Translations under genes and position numbers: made by a program
In this document: piece after piece, positions 1-5,610 of the stretch
Layout: the number at the start of each line of letters is the position of its first letter
Position numbering within the stretch: position 1 is the stretch's first letter
From: Candidatus Uhrbacteria bacterium RIFCSPLOWO2_02_FULL_48_12
Lineage (GTDB): Bacteria > Patescibacteriota > Patescibacteriia > GWA2-46-9
Assembly: GCA_001791425.1 (NCBI GenBank)
Contig: MGEP01000055.1
Coordinates: 12,997-20,973 of the forward strand
DNA length: 7,977 nucleotides
Reading direction: 5' to 3'
Notes under the pieces: model-generated
Told to the model about the DNA's origin: nothing
What the model saw: only the letters and a program-made list of their open reading frames with translations
Databases searched by the model: none

Positions 1-1
1 G

Positions 2-232
2 AATGTCCCCACCACGTCGAAGCTCGGCGACTTGGTCGGCGCCAACTGGTGCGCCGAGGTCATGGGACGCAATTTGCCAATCGCGATGGTCATGGACGAG
101 GTGGAAGCCGCACTCATCTACGCCGCGCTCGAGCGAGCCAATGGCGTCGTCAGTCGTGCCGCTGACCTGCTACAAATGTGCCGCTCCAAGTTCTACAGAA
201 GGCTTCATAGGATCAAGATGCGACGATCCTGA
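2..232 (+). CDS. C-terminal fragment of a Fis-type helix-turn-helix protein (5' end outside window)
   Basis: An open frame enters from the left edge and ends at TGA 230-232, giving 76 visible residues. The segment beginning at VEAALIYAALERANG and running through SRAADLLQMCRSKFYRRL has the pattern of the Fis/NtrC C-terminal DNA-binding domain: a first helix with an ALE-type core, then a turn-helix in which AADLL precedes the recognition helix. Such domains usually sit at the end of NtrC-like regulators or in stand-alone Fis proteins; the truncated N-terminus prevents a choice. Recognition is from the HTH pattern only; no catalytic domain is visible. The segment is clearly more GC-rich than the DNA after its terminator. 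A TTG at 32 could act as a start, but the frame stays open to the window edge, so a longer protein is more likely. Confidence 0.6.
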   Translation, partial: NVPTTSKLGDLVGANWCAEVMGRNLPIAMVMDEVEAALIYAALERANGVVSRAADLLQMCRSKFYRRLHRIKMRRS

Positions 233-287
233 TCGCTGACATCGTAGCGCAGTGAACGGAGGCCTGTGCTTTAGCACGATAATTGCG

Positions 288-325
288 GAGGCCTGAAGCA
301 TCTGCTTCAGGCCTCTTCTTGTTTT
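288..325 (+). terminator. Strong intrinsic terminator after the Fis-type gene
   Basis: GAGGCCTGAAGC (288-299) and GCTTCAGGCCTC (304-315) form a perfect 12-bp stem around the loop ATCT, followed by TTCTTGTTTT (316-325). This is a textbook Rho-independent terminator and separates the first gene from the response regulator. The left arm starts inside the second copy of a 10-bp direct repeat, CGGAGGCCTG, found at 257-266 and 286-295. Confidence 0.85.
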
Positions 326-425
326 GAAACAATCGCAGCTTACTGGCAATTGGTCGGGTTATTCATATCCATACTCTGTCAATAATTTTTATCCAGACAA
401 TAAGAACTGGCTTTCTCTTTAGCCC

Positions 426-453
426 TTGCGAGTTTAAATTTTTATGTTATACT
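426..453 (+). promoter_or_regulatory. Extended -10 promoter for the response regulator
   Basis: TATACT at 448-453 is preceded by TG at 445-446, an extended -10 element. TTGCGA at 426-431 is a plausible -35 with 16-bp spacing. A start site about 7 bp after the -10 falls at roughly position 460, the A of the gene's ATG, and no Shine-Dalgarno sequence precedes that ATG. A leaderless transcript is therefore predicted. The boxes are read directly; the start site is inferred. Confidence 0.6.
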
Positions 454-459
454 AGCCGC

Positions 460-840
460 ATGGATGGCGAGAAAACAAAAGTCTTGATTGTTGAGGATGA
501 TTCCATGATCCTTGATATGTATGTTCATAAATTTGAACAGGAAGGATTCATGGTGTTTCACTTAGATCGCGGCGATGGCGTGGTGGAACTTGCTGCCAAA
601 GAACAGCCGCATATTATTTTGTTAGATGTGATTATGCCCGGTTTGGACGGATTTTCTGTTCTTCAAGAGCTAAAGGTCAATAGCCAAACAAAGAATATAC
701 CAGTTGTTATGTTAACCAACCTTGGGCAAGACGAAGACAAAACCAAAGGGCTGACCATGGGAGCGATCGGCTATATCTTGAAGTCAAACATGACTCCCGG
801 AGACGTTGTTAAAAAGGCACGAGAATTTCTGAAACAGTAA
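460..840 (+). CDS. Stand-alone response regulator receiver protein
   Basis: This 126-residue protein consists of one CheY-like receiver domain and no output domain. All receiver landmarks are present: the acidic cluster E12-D13-D14, phospho-acceptor D56 in LLDVIMPGLDGF, switch Thr T86 in VMLTN, aromatic Y105, and the conserved lysine K108. It should be phosphorylated on D56 by a histidine kinase and signal through protein-protein contact. No kinase gene is adjacent, so its partner is unknown. Its own promoter and the terminator upstream mark the start of a new transcription unit. No terminator is visible between it and ndk, so read-through is possible. The family call is secure; the pathway is not predictable. 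Confidence 0.93.
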   Translation: MDGEKTKVLIVEDDSMILDMYVHKFEQEGFMVFHLDRGDGVVELAAKEQPHIILLDVIMPGLDGFSVLQELKVNSQTKNIPVVMLTNLGQDEDKTKGLTMGAIGYILKSNMTPGDVVKKAREFLKQ

Positions 841-847
841 ACAATAA

Positions 848-931
848 AATCCCAAATTTCCAAATCCCAATGACCAATAAAATCTAAATGACTCAATGAC
901 CAAATTCTATATTCCATATTCTATATTCTTA
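848..931 (+). repeat. Degenerate tandem 7-bp repeats between the response regulator and ndk
   Basis: Almost the whole spacer can be read in 7-bp steps. The clearest part is 904-931, with ATTCTAT, ATTCCAT, ATTCTAT and ATTCTTA in strict register. The left part (848-875) shows AATCCCA, AATTTCC, AAATCCC and AATGACC in the same register. A 10-bp direct repeat, CAATGACCAA, lies at 868-877 and 894-903. No terminator, convincing promoter or Shine-Dalgarno sequence is visible here. Confidence 0.65.
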
Positions 932-936
932 ATATT

Positions 937-1527
937 ATGCCCCACCCCAAAGAAGAAAAAACAGTAGTTTTAGTTAAGCCGGATGGCGTTAAACGCGGTT
1001 TGGTTGGCGAGGTTATTCATCGCATTGAACAGCGCGGCTTAAAGATTATTGCTTTAAAAATGGTCGCCCCGGATATTGAGCATATTCGCAAGCATTACCC
1101 AAACACGGAAGGGTGGATGAGGGGCATGGGCGAAAAAACTCTTGATACATATCGTACCTATGGAAAGGATGCCATCAAGGAATTAGGAACAGATGATCCG
1201 CTAGAAATTGGGAAAATGGTGGCTAGCTGGAATTTAGATTATTTAATGTCTGGCCCCACCGTGGCTATTGTAGTGCAGGGCATTCACTCTATCGCTATGG
1301 TGAGAAAAATTGTTGGAAGTACGGCTCCGTATAAAGCTGATATGGGTACAATTCGCGGCGATTATTCTGTGGATTCACAGATTTTAGCTAATGATGAGCG
1401 TCGAGCATTGCATAATATCGTTCATGCCTCTGGCGACGAAAGTGAAGCAGCTCACGAAATCAAGCATTGGTTTAAAACGGAAGAAATTCACGCCTATAAG
1501 CGCGCCGAGGAAGATATCATGTTCTAA
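937..1527 (+). CDS. ndk: Nucleoside diphosphate kinase, long form with insertions
   Basis: Ndk transfers the gamma-phosphate of ATP to other (d)NDPs through a phosphohistidine, supplying CTP, GTP, UTP and dNTPs in the cytoplasm. The family core is clear: VLVKPDGVKRG (K14) at the N-terminus, LMSGPTVAIVVQG (103-115), a VRKIVGSTAP segment (122-131), TIRGDYS (138-144), and the active-site histidine H163 in NIVHASGD. The usual HGSD box is altered to HASGD. At 196 residues it exceeds the common length of about 140. The extra residues lie between H53-Y54 and the MSGP strand (roughly 30 more than in E. coli Ndk) and just before the active site (about 9). The start ATG lacks a Shine-Dalgarno sequence. 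It lies 87 bp upstream of atpI on the same strand and may share transcription with the ATP synthase genes. Confidence 0.95.
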   Translation: MPHPKEEKTVVLVKPDGVKRGLVGEVIHRIEQRGLKIIALKMVAPDIEHIRKHYPNTEGWMRGMGEKTLDTYRTYGKDAIKELGTDDPLEIGKMVASWNLDYLMSGPTVAIVVQGIHSIAMVRKIVGSTAPYKADMGTIRGDYSVDSQILANDERRALHNIVHASGDESEAAHEIKHWFKTEEIHAYKRAEEDIMF

Positions 1528-1533
1528 AATTAG

Positions 1534-1547
1534 TTCAAAATTCAAAA
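1534..1547 (+). repeat. Two tandem heptamers TTCAAAA after ndk
   Basis: TTCAAAA occurs back to back at 1534-1540 and 1541-1547, a short instance of the 7-bp period seen in other spacers of this window. Two units alone could be chance. Confidence 0.4.
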
Positions 1548-1560
1548 GGCAAAATGCTCA

Positions 1561-1586
1561 GCCCAAGGATGATCCGCCTTTGGCGG
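1561..1586 (+). repeat. Palindromic GC-rich repeat, copy 1 (ndk-atpI spacer)
   Basis: The 26-bp element starts GCCCAAGG and ends in CCGCC-TTT-GGCGG, a 5-bp stem with 3-nt loop. It matches the copies at 5661-5686 and (reverse complement) 5713-5738 at 21 of 26 positions each. The flanking T's on the + strand are too few for a terminator. It sits in an otherwise AT-rich spacer. Confidence 0.6.
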
Positions 1587-1614
1587 AAAAAGTAAAAAAT
1601 TTTAACTCTATTCT

Positions 1615-1881
1615 ATGAACAAGATGCCCAAAAACGTTTGGCAAGCGCTGGGCTTGGCGTGGGAGTTGGGGTTTATTATTGCCATACCCCTTGTAATTTT
1701 CGGCTCAATTGGAAAATACGCCGATGGCCAATTGGGCACAACGCCGTGGCTGACTCTCTCCGGCGTCTTCTTGGCCATGGCGACAACCATTGTTTGGCTG
1801 TACAAGCAGTTTAAATCCCTAACTGCTTTTAGCAAAAACGATGATCAATCACATAAATCAGATTCTAATACCAATCAATAG
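1615..1881 (+). CDS. atpI: AtpI/AtpZ-family ATP synthase accessory membrane protein
   Basis: This 88-residue protein has two hydrophobic segments (about residues 14-33 and 44-62) separated by GKYADGQLGTTPW, the short polar loop typical of the AtpZ/AtpI family (putative F0F1 'gene 1' product). A polar tail rich in Ser, Asp, Asn and Gln follows. Members of the family help assemble the c-ring or act as Mg2+/Ca2+ transporters beside the ATP synthase; which applies here cannot be told from sequence. Its position directly before atpB is the family's standard place and is strong support for the call. The chosen start is ATG 1615; an in-frame ATG at 1624 is an alternative. Neither has a Shine-Dalgarno sequence. 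The symbol atpZ would be equally defensible. Confidence 0.82.
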   Translation: MNKMPKNVWQALGLAWELGFIIAIPLVIFGSIGKYADGQLGTTPWLTLSGVFLAMATTIVWLYKQFKSLTAFSKNDDQSHKSDSNTNQ

Positions 1882-1922
1882 TTTTAAGTTATGCGTTATA
1901 AGTTATAAGTTTTGAGTTTTCA
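1881..1922 (+). repeat. Six tandem heptamers filling the atpI-atpB spacer
   Basis: From the last base of the atpI stop codon to 3 bp before the atpB ATG, the DNA reads as six consecutive 7-bp units: GTTTTAA, GTTATGC, GTTATAA, GTTATAA, GTTTTGA, GTTTTCA. Every unit begins GTT and has T at position 4 or 5. The array is exactly 42 bp and leaves no room for a Shine-Dalgarno sequence. Confidence 0.8.
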
Positions 1923-1925
1923 ATT

Positions 1926-2729
1926 ATGCATCTCCCTCCTCTGGCCGCTGAAATTGTGTTTTATATTGGTTCATTCCCGGTGACGAACAGTTTAATAAAT
2001 GCCGTGCTCGTGACTGTTCTGTTTACGATTGGAGGGTTGATACTGCGTCACAGTCTTCAGCCAGTGCCCAGCGGGTTTCAAAACGTTGTTGAGGCGACGC
2101 TCGAGACACTGCTTGGGTACTTTGATCAGGTAACGGGTGATCGAAGGAAATCCGTTCGATTTCTACCGCTCGTCGGAACATTATTTCTTTTCATTGCGGC
2201 TTCTAATTGGCTCGGTGTCTTCCCGGGCATTGGCTCAATCGGCCGCACCATGATCGTGCACGGTGAGTCGGAGTTCGTGCCGCTTTTTCGGCCGGCGAAC
2301 ACCGACTTTAACTTGACGCTGGCCATGGCCGTGCTCGCGGTTGTGAGCTCGCACGTGCTTGGCGTCGCCGCCATTGGTTTCTGGAAGTACGCGGATAAGT
2401 TCATAAAGCTCGGCACGCTTTGGCACTCGCTTCGGCAGGGCGGCGTCAGTATTATGATTGGCATAATTGAATTTTTTGTCGGATTGATTGAAGTCGTGAG
2501 TGAAATCGCAAAAATGATCAGCTTGAGTCTTCGTCTTTTTGGCAATATATTTGCGGGGGAAGTGCTTTTGACGGTTATCGGCGGTCTGGTCGCTTATTTT
2601 GTACCCCTGCCATTTTTACTGCTCGAGCTTTTAGTCGGCGTTATCCAGGCGACCGTGTTTTCTATGCTGACCCTCGTCTACTTGACCGTGGCAACAGCCG
2701 AGATTGAAGCCCATGGCAGCGGACACTGA
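1926..2729 (+). CDS. atpB: F-type ATP synthase subunit a (Fo proton channel)
   Basis: Subunit a forms the two half-channels that pass protons to and from the c-ring in the membrane. The 267-residue product has several hydrophobic helices and the diagnostic SLSLRLFGNIFAGE block. In it R203 corresponds to the essential Arg210 of E. coli, N207 to Asn214 and E212 to Glu219. Q241 in the last helix (GVIQATVFSMLTLVYL) matches Gln252. A long extramembrane stretch around 101-127 lies between hydrophobic segments. Length is normal for the family. It sits first among the Fo structural genes, before atpE. The middle of the gene (about 2240-2440) is visibly more GC-rich than its 3' third, so composition is uneven within one intact gene. 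No Shine-Dalgarno sequence precedes the ATG. Confidence 0.96.
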   Translation: MHLPPLAAEIVFYIGSFPVTNSLINAVLVTVLFTIGGLILRHSLQPVPSGFQNVVEATLETLLGYFDQVTGDRRKSVRFLPLVGTLFLFIAASNWLGVFPGIGSIGRTMIVHGESEFVPLFRPANTDFNLTLAMAVLAVVSSHVLGVAAIGFWKYADKFIKLGTLWHSLRQGGVSIMIGIIEFFVGLIEVVSEIAKMISLSLRLFGNIFAGEVLLTVIGGLVAYFVPLPFLLLELLVGVIQATVFSMLTLVYLTVATAEIEAHGSGH

Positions 2730-2791
2730 CTTTTCAGCCGGGCCTTGCTTTTTTCTTGGCTTGGTGTCACAATATTCGCGTAATTAATTTA

Positions 2792-2820
2792 TTCCTGATG
2801 GGCCCAAGGCCCAGCAGGAA
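2792..2820 (+). promoter_or_regulatory. Hairpin upstream of the atpE ribosome binding site
   Basis: TTCCTG (2792-2797) pairs with CAGGAA (2815-2820), and TGGGCC (2799-2804) with GGCCCA (2808-2813), around the loop CAA. One A-G mismatch separates the two helices, giving a 12-bp stem. No T-tract follows, so it is not a terminator. Upstream GGGCCTTG (2740-2747) is exactly complementary to CAAGGCCC (2805-2812) and could form a mutually exclusive pairing. The central GCCCAAGGCC is identical to the first 10 bases of the GC-rich repeat at 5713-5738 (reverse complement). Confidence 0.65.
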
Positions 2821-2827
2821 CTTATTT

Positions 2828-2832
2828 AGGAG
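2828..2832 (+). promoter_or_regulatory. Shine-Dalgarno sequence of atpE
   Basis: AGGAG lies 8 nt before the atpE ATG. It is the only clear Shine-Dalgarno sequence in front of any gene in the window, and it serves the subunit needed in the highest copy number. Confidence 0.85.
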
Positions 2833-2840
2833 ACCATCTT

Positions 2841-3065
2841 ATGGAACTAAGTCCAGAAGTGGCTGCCAAGCTCGCTAAGGGGTTTGCTATCGCCATCGGC
2901 GGGGCAATGCCGGCGTGGGCGATTGGCAAGATTGCCTCAAAAGCCATGGAGGCAATTGGCCGAAATCCAGAGGCCACTGAAAAACTTTTCATGCCAATGC
3001 TTTTGGCGCTGGCCTTTGCCGAGGCCATTGCCATCTATGCCTTGGTTATTGCCTTCCTTCTTTAG
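2841..3065 (+). CDS. atpE: F-type ATP synthase subunit c (rotor ring proteolipid)
   Basis: This 74-residue hairpin protein forms the membrane rotor ring. It has two hydrophobic helices joined by the polar loop IGRNPEA (39-45), which contacts gamma and epsilon. The ion-carrying carboxylate is E61 in helix 2 (LALAFAEAIAIY). The residue after it is Ala, where Na+-binding c subunits have Ser or Thr, and helix 1 lacks the Na+-ligand Gln. Proton coupling is therefore inferred. Helix 1 shows an unusual MPAWAIG where small residues are typical. The AGGAG ribosome site and upstream hairpin suggest boosted translation, as expected for a subunit present in about 8-17 copies per enzyme. Confidence 0.96.
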   Translation: MELSPEVAAKLAKGFAIAIGGAMPAWAIGKIASKAMEAIGRNPEATEKLFMPMLLALAFAEAIAIYALVIAFLL

Positions 3066-3074
3066 TTTTTAGAG

Positions 3075-3089
3075 AACGCGGCCCGCGTT
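3075..3089 (+). other. Small perfect hairpin in the atpE-atpF spacer
   Basis: AACGCG (3075-3080) and CGCGTT (3084-3089) are perfect complements around the loop GCC. No T-tract follows, so transcription should continue into atpF. A role in protecting the upstream atpE message is possible but only inferred. Confidence 0.45.
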
Positions 3090-3098
3090 AACGTTTCC

Positions 3099-3656
3099 AT
3101 GGATTTTATCGCCGCTGCCCTAGCGACGGAAACCGTTGCCTCATCATCTTCACCCGTGTCTGCGATCGCGGGTAGTTTTGGGCTGAATTTTAAGCTCTTT
3201 CTCGCCCAGCTTTTCAACTTCGGGCTTTTGATGCTGATCCTTTGGCGCCTTGTTTATCGGCCGCTTGTCGTCTTTATGCAGGAGCGGAGTAAACGCATTG
3301 CCGAAGGGCTTGATAATGCCAAGCGCTATGATGAAAAATTGAAGGAACTGGAAACGGAGCGGCAAAATGTTTTGGCAAGGGCCGAAAAAGAAGCGCAAAA
3401 AATTTTGGCTAGTGCCGACGAAGAGACAAAACGCATGAACGCCGAAGCTAAGGCAGAGGATGATCGCGCCGCCGCCGCCGTTATTGCTCGAGCGAATCGG
3501 GAAATAGAACAGGCAAAATTGGATATGATAGGCGAGGTCCGGCGACAAGCCGCAGACTTGGTGGTGTTGGCCGCGGAAAAAGTTATTCATGAACGTCTTG
3601 ACGAAAAGGCGGATCGTCAATTGATTGAAAGGGCGCTAAAAGAGGTACGGCCATGA
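3099..3656 (+). CDS. atpF: F-type ATP synthase subunit b (peripheral stalk)
   Basis: Subunit b anchors the stator: one membrane helix followed by a long dimeric coiled coil that reaches the delta subunit on F1. Here the 185-residue product has about 30 residues rich in Ala and Ser, then the membrane helix at about 33-53. That helix includes AQLFNFGLLMLILWRLVYRP, with the family's conserved Asn (N40) and the Arg/Pro exit (R54, P55). A charged Ala/Glu/Lys/Arg-rich helix fills the rest to the C-terminus. The N-terminal extension before the helix is longer than in E. coli b. No second b-type gene is present, so b is expected to be a homodimer. The TGA stop overlaps the atpH ATG (ATGA, 3653-3656), implying coupled translation. 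Confidence 0.93.
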   Translation: MDFIAAALATETVASSSSPVSAIAGSFGLNFKLFLAQLFNFGLLMLILWRLVYRPLVVFMQERSKRIAEGLDNAKRYDEKLKELETERQNVLARAEKEAQKILASADEETKRMNAEAKAEDDRAAAAVIARANREIEQAKLDMIGEVRRQAADLVVLAAEKVIHERLDEKADRQLIERALKEVRP

Positions 3657-4030
3657 TTTCCCAAACGACAATTTACGCCAAGGCCCTGCTTGCCGCGTGG
3701 GAAAGAGCGCCATCGGACGAACGCGAAAAGGTAATAGACAAATTTATTGATATTTTGCGGCAGGATCGTATACTGCCCCTGACCTCAAATATTATCAGTG
3801 CTGTTGAGCAATTGGTTTTGGATAAAGAAAAATCCGAAGCGGTAATAGCCGAAGTGGCTCATCAGCCCATGGGTCATCAACGCGAGTCCTTGAAAAAACT
3901 ACGGGTCACGCAAATTAAAGAAACACCGTTGGTCATTGGCGGCTTTAAAATCAGGGGGGAAAATAAAATAATAGATGCTAGCATTGAAGGCGCCTTAAAG
4001 CAGGTTCGGCAAGCATTGATTTTAGAATAA
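3653..4030 (+). CDS. atpH: F-type ATP synthase delta subunit, short form
   Basis: The delta (OSCP-like) subunit caps F1 and ties it to the b stalk. The 125-residue product is much shorter than the usual 175-180. Its N-terminal helices (YAKALLAAWERA onward) and its C-terminal signature are retained: LVIGGFKIRGENKIIDASI (92-110) corresponds to the GG...DgS box of the family. The missing part is therefore internal, mostly in the linker and start of the C-terminal domain. Position between atpF and atpA, with ATGA overlap to atpF and 6 bp to atpA, makes the identity firm despite weak overall resemblance. No frameshift is apparent; a true short form is more likely than decay. Confidence 0.87.
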   Translation: MISQTTIYAKALLAAWERAPSDEREKVIDKFIDILRQDRILPLTSNIISAVEQLVLDKEKSEAVIAEVAHQPMGHQRESLKKLRVTQIKETPLVIGGFKIRGENKIIDASIEGALKQVRQALILE

Positions 4031-4036
4031 TTTTTT

Positions 4037-5560
4037 ATGCCAACAACAGCTCATCAACTTGTAGAACAGCTTAAGAAAAAATTGGAAGGGCTTGCCATCA
4101 AGCCAACGGAGATGGCGATCGGTACGATTTTAGAAGTTGGCGACGGCATAGCCATCATTGCCGGCTTACCAGATGCCATGTCTTCGGAAATTTTGGAATT
4201 TCAGGCGAGCAGTGGTGAAATAATTTCTGGAGTGGCTTTGAATTTGCTTGAAGATGTTGTCGGCGTAGTGGTGCTCGGTGATATTGAAAAATTAAAGGCG
4301 GGCGACATCGTCAAGAGCACGGGCCGCGTGCTTTCGGTGCCGGCCGGAGAAGCGCTGGTGGGGCGCGTGGTTAATCCACTGGGTGAGCCCCTTGATGGCA
4401 AGGGGGCGCTTAAGGGCGCGGCGAAACAATACCCAGTGGAAAAAATTGCGCCCGGTGTTATCACTCGGCAATCAGTTGATACTCCTTTGCAAACTGGGCT
4501 CAAAGCCATTGACGCCATGATTCCTATTGGCCGCGGTCAGCGCGAACTTATCATTGGCGACCGTCAAACCGGCAAGACCGCTATTGCCATTGACACAATT
4601 TTGAATCAAAAAGGAGAGAATGTGATTTGCATTTATGTGGCTATCAGCCAAAAAGAATCTAAGGTGAGAAAAATAGTGGCCGAGCTTGAAGCGCGCGGCG
4701 CTATGGAATATACGACGGTGGTGCTGGCCGGTGCATCAGACTCTGCCGCACTTTCGTATCTCGCGCCGTATTCCGGATGCGCCATGGGCGAGTATTTTAT
4801 GGACAATGGCAAAGATGCGCTTGTTATTTATGATGATTTGTCAAAACACGCGGTGGCCTATCGGCAGATTTCTTTGCTTCTGAAACGTCCGCCCGGACGC
4901 GAGGCCTATCCGGGCGACGTATTTTATCTCCATTCGCGTCTTTTGGAACGCGCGGCCAAAATGAATAAAGAAAATGGCGGCGGATCCTTAACCGCACTGC
5001 CGATTATTGAAACACAAGCTGGCGACGTGTCCGCATACATTCCTACGAATGTCATTTCTATTACTGACGGGCAGATTTATTTAGAATCAGATCTTTTCTA
5101 TCAAGGAATTCGTCCAGCTTTAAACGTTGGTTTATCGGTATCGCGCGTCGGTTCCAAAGCGCAAATTAAAGCCATGAAGCAGGTGGCGGGAAAATTGCGC
5201 TTGGATCTTGCCCAATACCGAGAACTCGCCGCCTTTGCTCAATTCGGCTCTGATCTTGATGAGCGGACAAAACAACAGCTTGAACGGGGCAAACGCGTTA
5301 CAGAAATTTTGAAACAGAACCAATTTGAGCCCATGTCAATTGTTGATCAGGTGGTTATTCTTTATGCCGTGGTTAATGGATTGCTTGATGCTATTGAAGT
5401 TGAGAAGATAAAAAATTGGGAAATTGATTTTTTAAAATTTATGCACTCTTCTCATCGCAAACTCATGGAGCAGATCAAAGAAACAAAGTCATTTGACCAA
5501 AAGATAGAGAGCGATATAAAAGAGGCGATTGGGAAGTTTAACACAGGATTTAAACCATAA
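4037..5560 (+). CDS. atpA: F-type ATP synthase alpha subunit
   Basis: Alpha forms the F1 hexamer with beta and carries the non-catalytic nucleotide sites. The 507-residue product is full length. It shows the N-terminal beta-barrel (about 25-95), the P-loop GDRQTGKT (174-181), the Walker B region ALVIYDDLSKHAVAYRQ with D266-D267, GREAYPGDVFYLHSRLLERAA (288-307), and the alpha/beta family signature PALNVGLSVS (360-369). R370, directly after that signature, is the arginine finger reaching into the beta catalytic site. A helical C-terminal domain follows. The start ATG is 6 bp after atpH in an AT-rich context without Shine-Dalgarno. A 210-bp spacer with strong secondary structure separates it from atpG, unlike the tight spacing upstream. 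Confidence 0.98.
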   Translation: MPTTAHQLVEQLKKKLEGLAIKPTEMAIGTILEVGDGIAIIAGLPDAMSSEILEFQASSGEIISGVALNLLEDVVGVVVLGDIEKLKAGDIVKSTGRVLSVPAGEALVGRVVNPLGEPLDGKGALKGAAKQYPVEKIAPGVITRQSVDTPLQTGLKAIDAMIPIGRGQRELIIGDRQTGKTAIAIDTILNQKGENVICIYVAISQKESKVRKIVAELEARGAMEYTTVVLAGASDSAALSYLAPYSGCAMGEYFMDNGKDALVIYDDLSKHAVAYRQISLLLKRPPGREAYPGDVFYLHSRLLERAAKMNKENGGGSLTALPIIETQAGDVSAYIPTNVISITDGQIYLESDLFYQGIRPALNVGLSVSRVGSKAQIKAMKQVAGKLRLDLAQYRELAAFAQFGSDLDERTKQQLERGKRVTEILKQNQFEPMSIVDQVVILYAVVNGLLDAIEVEKIKNWEIDFLKFMHSSHRKLMEQIKETKSFDQKIESDIKEAIGKFNTGFKP

Positions 5561-5573
5561 GCCGTAATTATGG

Positions 5574-5601
5574 AATCTCTAATATCTAATCCCCAATCTC
5601 T
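5574..5601 (+). repeat. Four tandem heptamers after atpA
   Basis: AATCTCT, AATATCT, AATCCCC and AATCTCT run in strict 7-bp register from 5574 to 5601. The AAT start of each unit recalls the AAT-initial units upstream of ndk, although the spacers are not the same sequence. Confidence 0.75.
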
Positions 5602-5610
5602 AAACAATAA

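Noticed and set aside
1573..1600. Hairpin in the ndk-atpI spacer as a transcription terminator
   Set aside because: The CCGCC/GGCGG stem is short and is followed by A-rich, not T-rich, DNA on the plus strand. It is better explained as part of the repeat family.
1391..1618. Plus-strand frame overlapping the end of ndk and the following spacer
   Set aside because: It is out of frame with ndk, has no recognisable domain, and runs through repeat-bearing spacer.
1881..1922. CRISPR-like array
   Set aside because: The units are 7 bp, contiguous and without spacers. No cas genes are present.
2126..2545. Long open frame on the minus strand opposite atpB
   Set aside because: It mirrors a conserved membrane gene, has no coherent domain, and atpB is unmistakable on the plus strand.
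2756..2790. Internal promoter before atpE (TTGGTG with TAATTT)
   Set aside because: Only half the -35 positions match and the -10 is weak, so the evidence is insufficient.
3150..3620. 156-residue minus-strand frame opposite atpF
   Set aside because: It is an antisense shadow of the Glu/Lys/Ala-rich coiled coil; its Phe-rich content is the expected artefact.
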